Notes: generated by a model not told the origin, from the letters alone. DNA of 41,882 nt from Pseudomonadota bacterium (GCA_003576765.1 QEVP01000025.1:1-41882); one strand, 5' to 3'. Positions 7,999 through 15,680 are shown, counted from the first letter of the stretch. Program-made: numbers and translations.

Positions 7999-9306
7999 CT
8001 ATTTCTCCAGCGCGTCGTAGATGAGTTGCCTGACCGTGCGCTGGATGCGCTGACGCTGCGACGGCGCCTGCTCCATCAGCACGAAAAACAGCTCCTGCCT
8101 GAAATCGACGGCGAAGGAGGTGCCGCTCGCGCCCTCCCACTTGATCTCGCCGGGCGAGCCGGGCTCCGGCGGCTTGGCGCTGCCGGCATCGGTACGCACG
8201 CCGAAACCATAGCCGAAGCCATAGCCATCGCCGGGGAAGTAGAACTGATCGCGCGCCACGCCCGAGCCCCGGCCGATATGGTCGGAGACCATCTGCTTGA
8301 AGGTCTCCGGGCTCAGGTACTGGCGGCCGTCGAGCGTGCCGCGGTTGAGCAGCATCTGGCAGAAGCGGGCGAAGTCGGCGACGGTCGAAACCATGCCGGT
8401 GCCGCCCGATTCCCACTTCATCGGCACACGCGGCGAGCGCTGGCGCACAAGGCGACTGTCGGCATCGTTGGGCAGAGGCTCGGCAAGGCGATCGAAATCG
8501 GCCGCGCCGAGATAGAAGCCCGTGTCCTTCATGCCGAGCGGGCCGAGCAGCTTTTCCTTCTCGACTTCGAACAGCGACTTGCCCGCCACCACCTCGATCA
8601 CGCGACCGAGAATGTCGGTGGAATGGCCGTAGTCCCACAGCGTGCCGGGCTGCTCGGCGAGCGGCAGGCGGGCGATGCGGTTGGCGAACTCGGCGTTGTC
8701 GAAATCGCCGTTGTAGAGGTTGGCGCCGGCATAAGCCTTGCGCACCAGGCTGTCGCCGTAGAAGCCGTAAGTGATGCCGGAGGTGTGCAGCAGCAGGTCG
8801 CGGATGGTGATCGGCCGCTTGAGCGGGACGAGGTCGAGAAACTTGTCGCCGCTGTCGGCCTTCTTCTCCACGCCGACCTTGGCCTCGGCAAACGCCGGAA
8901 TGTATTTCGATACCGGGTCGTCGAGCTTCAGTCGGCCTTCGTCGATCAGCATCATCGCAACGAAGCTGGTGATCGGCTTGGTCATTGCGTGGATGCGGAA
9001 GAGCGTATCGGGCGTCATCGCGAACTGGGTCGCGGCGTCGCGCACACCGAACATGCGGAAGTAAACCGGCTTGCCGCGCTGGCTGACGAGAAGGATGGCA
9101 CCGGGAATCTTGCCGGCTGCGATCTCGTCCTTGAAGAAAGCATCGAGCCGGGCGAGCTTGTCCGGAGCAAAACTGGCGCCCGCAGGACTATTCCAGCCGT
9201 TCTCCGCCACCGCCGCCGGCACGGCCGCGAGCGCGGTTAGAAGCGCAATCGCGCAAGCCGCGATCGCCGATCGCAACCCCGAAGGCGCCCAGCCGGCCAC
9301 AGCCAT
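7999..9306 (-). CDS. Beta-lactamase-fold (EstB/class C-like) secreted protein lacking the catalytic serine
   Basis: A 435-residue protein of the serine hydrolase/beta-lactamase family (Pfam Beta-lactamase, EstB group). From the ATG at 9306, preceded by GAGAGG, residues about 11-34 form a Sec signal peptide ending AAVAENGW. The GTG upstream at 9390 would bury this signal. Most of the fold is well kept: LFRIHAMTKPITSFVAMMLIDEGRLKLDDPVSKYIP, LLLHTSGITYGF, WDYGHSTDILGRVIE, GMVSTVADFARFCQMLLNRG and WEGASGTSFAVD. The SxxK motif reads Ala-Met-Thr-Lys: the codon at 8986-8988 is GCA, so position 107 is Ala where the nucleophilic Ser is expected, while Lys110 is kept. It is therefore either a non-catalytic binding protein or uses another residue. 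Confidence 0.88.
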   Translation of the reverse strand: MAVAGWAPSGLRSAIAACAIALLTALAAVPAAVAENGWNSPAGASFAPDKLARLDAFFKDEIAAGKIPGAILLVSQRGKPVYFRMFGVRDAATQFAMTPDTLFRIHAMTKPITSFVAMMLIDEGRLKLDDPVSKYIPAFAEAKVGVEKKADSGDKFLDLVPLKRPITIRDLLLHTSGITYGFYGDSLVRKAYAGANLYNGDFDNAEFANRIARLPLAEQPGTLWDYGHSTDILGRVIEVVAGKSLFEVEKEKLLGPLGMKDTGFYLGAADFDRLAEPLPNDADSRLVRQRSPRVPMKWESGGTGMVSTVADFARFCQMLLNRGTLDGRQYLSPETFKQMVSDHIGRGSGVARDQFYFPGDGYGFGYGFGVRTDAGSAKPPEPGSPGEIKWEGASGTSFAVDFRQELFFVLMEQAPSQRQRIQRTVRQLIYDALEK

Positions 9307-9426
9307 CCAGCCATACCTCTCAAAGACAGCACAGCCACCGGCGGCCACCGGAAAGCGGGTGCCAGCTTGGCAAAACGCCTTTTCCTTCACAAGGAATCAG
9401 CACGCCAGCGTAGCGCAGCGACGCAA

Positions 9427-9975
9427 TCAAATCTGCAAAGCAAAAAGCGCGTCCCGGTGAAGGTGCGCGCTTTCCGTGGAAAAGCAGCAGAACACCAGCC
9501 GCCGGATCGAAGGGGCCGCGGCCAACCCGTCGCGGGTCGCCGCCACGGCGATGCCGGCGGCACGCGCCGCCGGGAAGCGATAGACGCCGGTGGAAATCGC
9601 CGGAAAGGCGATGGACGCCATCTCCCGCTCACCGGCCAATTCCAGCGCGCGACGGTAGCATGAGGCCAGAAGACGGTCTTCGCCTACGGCACCGCCGTGC
9701 CAGACCGGGCCGACCGCGTGGATGACATGAGCCGCCGGCAGACCGTAGCCGGCGGTGAGGCGGGCATCGCCCGTGGCGCAGCCGCCGAGCTGTCGGCATT
9801 CCTCAAGCAACTCCGGGCCGGCTGCGCGGTGGATCGCGCCGTCCACCCCGCCGCCCTCGAGCAGCGAGGCGTTGGCAGCGTTGACGATGGCGTCGACGGC
9901 GAGCGTGGTGATGTCCGCGACGATCACCTCCAGCCGGGCGTCGCCAAGCTGGCGGTGCGCCGCGACCTCCGTCAT
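9427..9975 (-). CDS. Macrodomain protein (ADP-ribose/O-acetyl-ADP-ribose hydrolase type)
   Basis: A 182-residue single macrodomain of the YmdB/MacroD-like class, which binds ADP-ribose and often removes O-acetyl from O-acetyl-ADP-ribose or mono-ADP-ribose from proteins. Ligand-binding motifs are clear: [39 protein letters not shown] with the glycine-rich loop, [20 protein letters not shown], and [13 protein letters not shown]. The start codon overlaps the grxD stop as ATGA (9972-9975), so it is translationally coupled to grxD. It has no extra domain; the last 20 residues are poorly conserved. Substrate is inferred from family only. Confidence 0.93.
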   Translation of the reverse strand: MTEVAAHRQLGDARLEVIVADITTLAVDAIVNAANASLLEGGGVDGAIHRAAGPELLEECRQLGGCATGDARLTAGYGLPAAHVIHAVGPVWHGGAVGEDRLLASCYRRALELAGEREMASIAFPAISTGVYRFPAARAAGIAVAATRDGLAAAPSIRRLVFCCFSTESAHLHRDALFALQI

Positions 9976-10307
9976 TCGACGGGCTGCTGCACCGCAATGC
10001 CGTTATTGGTGAACAGCGCCTGCAACTCGCCAGCCTGGAACATCTCGCGGACGATATCGCAACCGCCGACGAACTCGCCCTTGACGTAGAGCTGCGGGAT
10101 GGTCGGCCAGTTCGAGAACGCCTTGATGCCCTCGCGCAGTTCGTCCGAGGCCAGCACATTGTGTCCCTTGTAGGGGACGCCGACGTGATCGAGGATCTGC
10201 ACGACCTGGGCGGAGAAGCCGCACATCGGTGCCTGCGGCGTGCCCTTCATGAACAGCACCACGTCGTTGGACTTCACTTCGTTGTCGATGAATTGCTGAA
10301 TGCTCAT
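9972..10307 (-). CDS. grxD: Monothiol glutaredoxin, Grx4/GrxD type
   Basis: A 111-residue class II glutaredoxin with the CGFS active site at residues 29-32 in [13 protein letters not shown], plus the glutathione-binding [20 protein letters not shown]. Such proteins bind a 2Fe-2S cluster with glutathione, usually as a heterodimer with BolA, and pass it on or sense iron. The ATG at 10307 follows GAAGGACC; the upstream in-frame extension to 10340 is not needed. A bolA gene lies 2.6 kb away on the same strand, beyond egtB-egtD. The next gene downstream, a macrodomain protein, is coupled by a 4-base overlap. Confidence 0.95.
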   Translation of the reverse strand: MSIQQFIDNEVKSNDVVLFMKGTPQAPMCGFSAQVVQILDHVGVPYKGHNVLASDELREGIKAFSNWPTIPQLYVKGEFVGGCDIVREMFQAGELQALFTNNGIAVQQPVE

Positions 10308-10434
10308 GATCCGGTCCTTCTGCGGCGCGGCAAAAGCCATGCCCGATCCCTTTGTTTCCCAGCATATCTAGCCGGAAACAAGATACTCCCCAAGTGAATT
10401 TCTGGATGTGGATTCGCAAGGGGGGCGCCAGAGC

Positions 10435-10448
10435 GAAGTCATGACTTC
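10435..10448. promoter_or_regulatory. 14-bp perfect palindrome GAAGTCATGACTTC between grxD and egtB
   Basis: A perfectly symmetrical 14-mer in the 272-base divergent gap between grxD and egtB, about 83 bases upstream of the egtB promoter and 127 bases from the grxD start. It is a candidate binding site for a dimeric regulator. No family can be assigned from the motif. Confidence 0.35.
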
Positions 10449-10530
10449 ACGCGCGGGTGAACGCGGCGACCCCCGTTGTCGGGTTGCCCTCGCGCCCGCC
10501 GGTGCCCTATCGTTTGAGACGGATATTTCG

Positions 10531-10556
10531 GGAACCAACCCGGCGGCAGCCGCGTT
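10531..10556 (+). promoter_or_regulatory. EcfG-type (general stress sigma factor) promoter of egtB
   Basis: GGAAC at 10531-10535 and CGTT at 10553-10556 are separated by 17 bases. This matches the alphaproteobacterial EcfG consensus GGAAC-N16/17-CGTT exactly. The predicted transcript start near 10563 is followed by GGAG (10569-10572) and the GTG start of egtB at 10580, so position, strand and spacing all fit. It also rules out the in-frame upstream ATG at 10457 as the normal start. Confidence 0.75.
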
Positions 10557-10579
10557 TTCCCCCGAACCGGAGTTTATGG

Positions 10580-11833
10580 GTGACGAAAGCAGCGCTTGCG
10601 GATACCCCGCTTAACGCCAAAGACGAAGCGTCCGTACCGGCAGCGAGCGATCGCAGGCACGCGCTTGCGGCGATGTTTCGCGTCGTGCGCGGCGAGACCG
10701 AACGCCGCGCCGCGCCGCTCACCCCCGAGGACCAGGTGGTGCAATCGATGCCGGACGCGAGCCCGGCCAAATGGCATCGCGCCCACACGACATGGTTCTT
10801 CGAGCAGTTCGTCCTCACCCCTCACCTCAAGGACTATCGCGTTTTCCATCCGGACTACGCCTACCTGTTCAATTCCTACTACGTCAGCGCCGGGCCCCGA
10901 CATGCGCGCGCCGCCCGCGGCCTGTTGACCCGGCCGGGCGCGGCCGAGGTGACGGCCTATCGCCACCACGTCGATGCGGCGGTTGAACGGCTCCTCGCGA
11001 CCGCCGACGAGGCGTTGCTGGAGCGTCTGGCGCCGCTCATGCAGGTCGGCTTCAATCACGAGCAACAGCATCAGGAACTGATGCTGACCGATATCCTGCA
11101 CGCGTTCGGGCAAAACCCGATCCCGCCGGCCTACGATCCGGCATGGGCGCCGCCGCGTGCCATCGCCGGCGCAGGCTTCGCCACCCTCGCCGAGGGCATT
11201 CACACCGTCGGCCACGCCGGCGCGAGCTTCCACTACGACAACGAAACGCCGGCGCACCGCGCGCTGGTCGGACCGGTCAGGATCGCCCGTGCGCTCGTCA
11301 CCAATGCCGAGTGGCTCGATTTCATGGCGGACGGCGGCTACGCCACGCCGACGCTGTGGCTGATGGACGGCTTCGCCCGTGCCAACGACGAAGGCTGGGA
11401 GGCTCCCGGCCACTGGCGCAAGGTCGACGGCGAATGGCGCATCATGACGCTCGGTGGCTTGCAGCCGGTCGATCCGGCCGCGCCGGTCTGCCACGTCAGC
11501 TACTACGAGGCCGACGCCTTTGCGCGCTGGCGCGGCGCCCACCTGCCGACCGAAATGGAGTGGGAGGTCGCCGCCCGCGCCGGCCTGATCGACGACGCCT
11601 TCGGCATCGTCTGGCAGTGGACGCGCTCCGCCTACGCGCCCTACCCCGGCTACCGTGCTGCGCCCGGCGCGCTCGGCGAATACAACGGCAAGTTCATGGT
11701 CAACCAGTACGTTTTGCGCGGCGCGTCGCTTGCGACGCCCGAAGGCCACAGCCGCACGACCTATCGCAACTTCTTCTATCCGCACCATCGCTGGCAGTTC
11801 AGTGGCCTCCGGCTTGCCAGCTACGACAACTGA
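10580..11833 (+). CDS. egtB: Ergothioneine biosynthesis iron-dependent sulfoxide synthase EgtB
   Basis: A 417-residue protein from a GTG start, with GGAG seven bases upstream. EgtB is a non-heme iron enzyme that joins trimethylhistidine (hercynine) to cysteine or gamma-glutamylcysteine as a sulfoxide, using oxygen. The N-terminal DinB-like domain carries the iron ligands: His66/His69 region in WHRAHTTWFFEQF and His160/His164 in FNHEQQHQE. The C-terminal formylglycine-generating-enzyme-type domain is complete (HLPTEMEWEVAARAG, WQWTRSAYAPYPGY, EYNGKFMVNQYVLRGAS, TYRNFFYPHHRWQFSGLRLA). egtD follows after 46 bases. EgtA, EgtC and EgtE are not in the window; two-gene egtBD sets are common in proteobacteria. 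Confidence 0.95.
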   Translation: MTKAALADTPLNAKDEASVPAASDRRHALAAMFRVVRGETERRAAPLTPEDQVVQSMPDASPAKWHRAHTTWFFEQFVLTPHLKDYRVFHPDYAYLFNSYYVSAGPRHARAARGLLTRPGAAEVTAYRHHVDAAVERLLATADEALLERLAPLMQVGFNHEQQHQELMLTDILHAFGQNPIPPAYDPAWAPPRAIAGAGFATLAEGIHTVGHAGASFHYDNETPAHRALVGPVRIARALVTNAEWLDFMADGGYATPTLWLMDGFARANDEGWEAPGHWRKVDGEWRIMTLGGLQPVDPAAPVCHVSYYEADAFARWRGAHLPTEMEWEVAARAGLIDDAFGIVWQWTRSAYAPYPGYRAAPGALGEYNGKFMVNQYVLRGASLATPEGHSRTTYRNFFYPHHRWQFSGLRLASYDN

Positions 11834-11879
11834 ACCATCTTAAATCGGGGCGCGCGCAGTTGCGTCCGCAGGAGAGGAC

Positions 11880-12848
11880 ATGAGCGCGCAAGCCCACGCC
11901 TTGGCAAAATCCCGCTATGACGATGCAACGACCGCGACGTTCGCCGCGGACGTGCTGTCCGGTCTCACCGCGCAGCCCAAACGCCTGCCGCCGAAGTATT
12001 TTTACGATGCGACAGGCTCGGCGCTGTTCGAGGAGATCACGCGGCTGCCGGAATATTATCCGACCCGCACCGAGCTTGGCATCCTGGGCGAGCGCAGCGC
12101 GGAGATCGCAGCACTGATCCCGAACGGCGCGGCGCTGATCGAGTTCGGCGCCGGCGCCACCACCAAGGCGCGGCTGCTGCTGGCGTCGGGTGCGTTCGGC
12201 GCCTATGTCCCGGTCGATATCTCCGGCGAATTCCTCAACGCGCAGGCGAGCCAGCTCCGCGCCGACCTGCCCGAGCTTCCGGTCTACCCGGTCACGGCGG
12301 ATTTCACCGCCTCGTTCGTGCTGCCGAAGCCCGTGCAGGCGATGCCGAAGGCGGGCTTCTTTCCCGGCTCGACCATCGGCAATTTCGAGCCGCACGAGGC
12401 CGCCCTTTTCCTGCGCTCCATCCGCGCCATCCTCGGGCGCGACGCCTGGCTGATCGTCGGCGTCGATCTGGAGAAGGACGAGCGCATCCTCGCCGCCGCC
12501 TACAACGACGCCGCCGGCGTCACCGCGCGCTTCGACCTCAATTTGCTGGCGCGGATCAACCACGAGCTTGGCGGCACCTTCGACCTCGACGCCTTCCGCC
12601 ATCGGGCGATCTACAACCGCGAGCGCCATCGCATCGAGATGCACCTCATCAGCCGCAAGGCGCAGGAGGTGCGCGTCGAGGGCCGTCGCATCGCCTTCCA
12701 CGACGGCGAAACCATCCACACCGAGAACAGCTACAAATACAGCCTCGAACGCTTCGCCACGCTGGCGCGCGGGGCGGGCTGGACGCCGCACGCCTCTTGG
12801 ACCGACCGCGACGTCACTTTCTCAGTCCACGCGCTTCGCGCGGGCTGA
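11880..12848 (+). CDS. egtD: L-histidine N(alpha)-methyltransferase
   Basis: A 322-residue SAM-dependent enzyme that trimethylates histidine to hercynine, the first step of ergothioneine synthesis. Typical segments are LPPKYFYDATGSALFEEITRLPEYYPTRTE near the N-terminus, LIEFGAGATTKARLLL (SAM site), VPVDISGEFL, FFPGSTIGNFEPHEA, and the C-terminal IHTENSYKYSLERFATLARGAGW. The ATG at 11880 follows AGGAGAGGAC. It is in the same operon as egtB, so it would also be driven by the stress promoter at 10531-10556. It is cytosolic. Confidence 0.96.
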   Translation: MSAQAHALAKSRYDDATTATFAADVLSGLTAQPKRLPPKYFYDATGSALFEEITRLPEYYPTRTELGILGERSAEIAALIPNGAALIEFGAGATTKARLLLASGAFGAYVPVDISGEFLNAQASQLRADLPELPVYPVTADFTASFVLPKPVQAMPKAGFFPGSTIGNFEPHEAALFLRSIRAILGRDAWLIVGVDLEKDERILAAAYNDAAGVTARFDLNLLARINHELGGTFDLDAFRHRAIYNRERHRIEMHLISRKAQEVRVEGRRIAFHDGETIHTENSYKYSLERFATLARGAGWTPHASWTDRDVTFSVHALRAG

Positions 12849-12883
12849 CGCCCTCGCCGGCACGCTGCGGTGCGGGCCTCGGA

Positions 12884-13120
12884 CTATTTCTCCGGCACGC
12901 CGGTCTGCAGCGCCAGCGCGTGCAACACGCCGCCCATCTGGCCCTGCAACGACTGATAGACGATCTGGTGCTGCTGCACCCGCGACTTGCCGCGGAACGA
13001 CTCCGAGACGACGGTTGCGGCGTAGTGGTTGCCGTCGCCGGCGAGATCGCGGATCACGACCTCGGCGTCGGGCAGCGCCGCCTTGATCATCCTCTCGATA
13101 TCCCGCGCATCCATCGGCAT
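12884..13120 (-). CDS. bolA: BolA/IbaG family protein
   Basis: A 78-residue protein with the BolA KH-like fold: ARDIERMIKAALPDAEVVIRDLAGDGNHYAATVVSESFRGKSRVQQHQIVYQSLQGQMGGVLHALALQT. The GDGNHY and F.GKSRVQQHQ segments and the late conserved His (HALAL) match the class that shares an iron-sulfur cluster with CGFS glutaredoxins. The ATG at 13120 has GAGGGAGA upstream; a longer frame to 13234 is unlikely. Its expected partner grxD lies on the same strand beyond egtB-egtD. It may act in iron-sulfur transfer or iron sensing. Confidence 0.93.
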   Translation of the reverse strand: MPMDARDIERMIKAALPDAEVVIRDLAGDGNHYAATVVSESFRGKSRVQQHQIVYQSLQGQMGGVLHALALQTGVPEK

Positions 13121-13239
13121 CAAATGGTCTCCCTCTGTCATCGGCGCCGGCCGCCCGGCCACCATGCCAGATTCTGCCGGAGGCGGCGAGCGCTGCTCGA
13201 ATTGCCTCCTATATAGGAAGAAGACAGGGAACATCCCAG

Positions 13240-13602
13240 ATGAAACAGCCCGGCCCCGACCATCCCATCACCATCGGCCCCGCGGCCAATCGTGTCCGCG
13301 TCAGCGCCGCCGGCACCGTGATTGCCGACAGCCGCCATGCGCTGGTCCTGAAGGAAGCGAGCTATCCGCCGGTGTACTACATTCCGCGCGACGACGCGGA
13401 CCTCGCCGCGCTGGTGCGCAGCCTTCACACCAGCCACTGCCCCTACAAGGGCGATGCCAGCTATTTTAGCGTCCGCGCCACAACCGGGCTTATCGACAAT
13501 GCGGTGTGGTCCTACGAGGCGCCGTATCCGGCGGTGGCCGCCATTGCCGGATACCTCGCATTCTACCCCGACAGGGTCGAGATCGAGCAATTGCCGGCCT
13601 GA
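13240..13602 (+). CDS. DUF427 domain protein
   Basis: A 120-residue protein with the DUF427 (NTP_transf_9) fold. The segments NRVRVSAAGTVIADSRHALVLKEASYPPVYYIPRDD, HCPYKGDASYFSV and IDNAVWSYEAPYPAVAAIAGYLAFYPDRVEI are characteristic. No biochemical role is firmly known for the family. The ATG at 13240 follows AGGGAAC. It is divergent from bolA over 119 bases and converges on the aldolase gene with a hairpin between them. It is cytosolic, with no signal peptide. Confidence 0.88.
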   Translation: MKQPGPDHPITIGPAANRVRVSAAGTVIADSRHALVLKEASYPPVYYIPRDDADLAALVRSLHTSHCPYKGDASYFSVRATTGLIDNAVWSYEAPYPAVAAIAGYLAFYPDRVEIEQLPA

Positions 13603-13611
13603 CCCGGCACG

Positions 13612-13637
13612 CGGCGGGCACCACGAGGCGCCCGCCG
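13612..13637. terminator. Hairpin between convergent DUF427 and aldolase genes
   Basis: CGGCGGGC (13612-13619) pairs with GCCCGCCG (13630-13637) over a 10-base loop, ten bases after the DUF427 stop and 25 bases before the aldolase stop. TCTCCTT follows on the plus strand, a weak T-rich tail. Confidence 0.5.
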
Positions 13638-13661
13638 TCTCCTTGCTGCCAGCGCGCCCGC

Positions 13662-14444
13662 CTACCTCGCGGCCGGCGGCGGTACGGCGGTGCGCGTCTG
13701 CCGGCACCAGTAGTCGAACGTGGCTTTGACGATCGACGGCTTGAGCAGGTAGTCGTGCGCCTCCTTGGCCAGCGCATCGTCGACCGGTGTCAGCGCACCA
13801 TAGGCTTGCGCGCGGATCTGCATGCGCGCCGCACGCTCAAGATACACCGACAGATAGGTCGCCTCCTCGATCGACGCGCCCGCGGTCAGGTAGCCGTGAT
13901 GGGCGAGGATGATCGCGCGCTTGTTGCCGAGCGCCTCGGAAATCAGCACGCCCTCCTGATCGGCGATCGGCACGCCGGGCCAGTCGCCGAGAAAGGCGCA
14001 GTCGTCGTGCAGCGGCGTCATGTCCATCTGGGCGATCACCAGAGGCTGCCGCGCCGCTGCCAGCGCCGAGGCCCAAGGCGAGTGGGTGTGGATGATCGAG
14101 TTGACGTCGGGCCGCGCATCGTAAACCCACAGATGGAAGCGCGTGGCCGGGTTGGCCATGCCTTCGCCGCTCAGCGTGTTGAGGTCGCGATCGACCTCGA
14201 TGAAATCGTCCGGCGTCGCCTCATCGAAACCGAGGCCGAACCGCAGCGTCCAGTACGCATTCTTGCGTTCGGAGCGGAAGCTGAACTGGCCGGCAAGCCC
14301 CGCTTCCTGACCGGTCATTGCCAGAATACGGCAGGCATAGGCCATCGTTTCCTTGTCGCTGCGCACCGCGCCCTTGAGGTGCTGGGCCATCTCGCGGGTG
14401 GCGCGGTCGTCGAAATATTCCTTTGCTCTCAGTTCCATATTCAT
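13662..14444 (-). CDS. Class II aldolase/adducin family protein
   Basis: A 260-residue protein of the class II aldolase/adducin domain family, metal-dependent aldolases, epimerases and decarboxylases. The zinc-site motifs are visible: IIHTHSPWASALAA (His-x-His) and LAHHGYLTAGASIEEA (third His), with a preceding LAGQFSFRSERKNAYW segment in place of the usual GNIS loop. The ATG at 14444 is preceded by a strong GGAGGG site. The longer frame to 14546 adds only Arg/Ala-rich sequence. The LysR gene directly upstream on the same strand may control it (inference). The substrate is unknown. Confidence 0.85.
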   Translation of the reverse strand: MNMELRAKEYFDDRATREMAQHLKGAVRSDKETMAYACRILAMTGQEAGLAGQFSFRSERKNAYWTLRFGLGFDEATPDDFIEVDRDLNTLSGEGMANPATRFHLWVYDARPDVNSIIHTHSPWASALAAARQPLVIAQMDMTPLHDDCAFLGDWPGVPIADQEGVLISEALGNKRAIILAHHGYLTAGASIEEATYLSVYLERAARMQIRAQAYGALTPVDDALAKEAHDYLLKPSIVKATFDYWCRQTRTAVPPPAAR

Positions 14445-14602
14445 ATCTGCCCTCCGAATCCGCGCCGCGGGCAGCCACCGCCCGCCCGCACGGGCCGCGG
14501 CGAGTATGGGGGGCACGGCAGGAATGAGCCATGACGCGCGCGGCATAGCTGAAATGAGCAGGCCACCCGTTTAGGGCCAGCGCGGCCTTGTCGGCTTGCC
14601 GG

Positions 14603-15475
14603 TCAGGGCACGCGCGTCAACGCCACCTTGATGAGGTCCTGCACCAGGGGCGGCAAGCGCCGGTCGCCACGCACGATGGCAATGACGCGGCGGCGCAGCC
14701 TGGGCCGCACGATCCGCCGCTTCTGCAAGCCGTAGTCGGCCAGCAGCCTGTCGGGAATCTGCGAGGGCAGCACGCAGTATCCGATCCGCGACGATACCAG
14801 CTTGAGCATGGCATCGACGGTTTCGGCTTCGGCCACCACGTCGAGGTGGAGGCCGCAGTTCTCCAGCATCCTGCGTAGCGCGTAATGCGGCGGAAAGCCG
14901 ATCAGCCGATAGGACGCAGCCGTCAGATCGAGCTCGGGCGGCAGATCGTCGGCAACCGGCGCGATGATGCACATCTCGTCCTCGAACAACGGGGTCGAGG
15001 CAAGATCGGCAGACGTCACCGCGGAATCATAGACGAAGCCGATGTCGGCCTTGCCGCTCTCCACCAGCGCCACGACTTCCGGCGAGCTGCGTCCCATCAG
15101 CGACAGGTTGACGTTCTCGCGCTGGCTCATGAACTCGGCAACCACGTCCGACATGAAGTAGTAGCTGAGCGTGTGGATGACCGCGAGGCGGACATGGCCC
15201 TGCGTCACGCCCTCGCGATCGCGCACGGTATCGAGCGCATCATCGATGCCGGCATAGGCCGGCTTGACCACCGCGAGCAATTTCTCGCCTGCATCGGTCA
15301 ATTCCACGCCCCGCCCCGTCCGCAAGAACAGCGGCTTGCCGAGATAGGTCTCGAGCACGGCGAGCTGGCGGCTGATCCCCGACTGGGTGAGGCCAAGGGT
15401 CTCCGCGGCCCGCGACAGCGATTTCAGTTCGGCAATCTTGACGAAATAACGCAGTTGCCGGTCGGGGTTTTCCAT
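14603..15475 (-). CDS. LysR-family transcriptional regulator
   Basis: A 290-residue regulator with an N-terminal winged helix-turn-helix (RQLRYFVKIAELKSLSRAAETLGLTQSGISRQLAVLETYLGKPLFLRTGRGVELTDAGE). An effector-binding domain of the periplasmic-binding-protein fold follows (VRLAVIHTLSYYFMSDVVAEF, GKADIGFVYDSAV, LKLVSSRIGYCVLPSQIP). The ATG at 15475 (MENPDRQL) is chosen over a GTG at 15526, because the helix-turn-helix then begins at the usual place. A perfect inverted repeat lies 55 bases upstream and could be its own operator. The effector is unknown; the aldolase-like gene downstream is a likely target. Confidence 0.92.
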   Translation of the reverse strand: MENPDRQLRYFVKIAELKSLSRAAETLGLTQSGISRQLAVLETYLGKPLFLRTGRGVELTDAGEKLLAVVKPAYAGIDDALDTVRDREGVTQGHVRLAVIHTLSYYFMSDVVAEFMSQRENVNLSLMGRSSPEVVALVESGKADIGFVYDSAVTSADLASTPLFEDEMCIIAPVADDLPPELDLTAASYRLIGFPPHYALRRMLENCGLHLDVVAEAETVDAMLKLVSSRIGYCVLPSQIPDRLLADYGLQKRRIVRPRLRRRVIAIVRGDRRLPPLVQDLIKVALTRVP

Positions 15476-15529
15476 GGCGCGGGGCTCGGCTGTTTTCACC
15501 GGCGCCACACTACGGACAGGCACCACCTT

Positions 15530-15550
15530 CTGTCACGCGCCGCGTGACAG
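15530..15550. promoter_or_regulatory. Perfect 10-1-10 inverted repeat upstream of the LysR gene
   Basis: CTGTCACGCG (15530-15539) and CGCGTGACAG (15541-15550) are exact mirror images around one base. The site contains a T-N11-A arrangement, as in LysR boxes. It lies 55 bases upstream of the regulator's start codon and just after the small membrane peptide gene. No T-run follows, so an operator is more likely than a terminator. Confidence 0.55.
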
Positions 15551-15572
15551 GTGGCCACCATGAAAGCCGCCT

Positions 15573-15680
15573 TCAGTAGAACGCGGCGACCGCCAGCGTC
15601 AGCATGAGCGCGGCAAGTCCCGCGATGGTGACGCCGAGAAACGTCTCGGCGGGCGTGGGCATGATGCTACGGGAACGCAT
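15573..15680 (-). CDS. 35-residue single-span membrane peptide
   Basis: A short reading frame with ATG at 15678-15680 and TGA at 15573-15575. GGAGAT lies seven bases upstream of the start. The product has an N-terminal MRSRSIMPTPAETF, then one hydrophobic segment (LGVTIAGLAALMLTLAVAAFY) that fills the C-terminus, so it would be a small inner-membrane peptide. It sits between the DMT transporter and the LysR gene on the same strand. No known small-protein family is recognised. The ribosome site and the membrane segment support it. Confidence 0.5.
   Translation of the reverse strand: MRSRSIMPTPAETFLGVTIAGLAALMLTLAVAAFY

Noticed and set aside
8026..9240. 404-codon open frame opposite the serine-hydrolase-like gene
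   Set aside because: No motif or start signal; the minus strand carries the conserved fold.
10457..10579. Upstream in-frame ATG extension of egtB
   Set aside because: It lies ahead of the predicted promoter and transcript start; the GTG at 10580 has a proper ribosome site.
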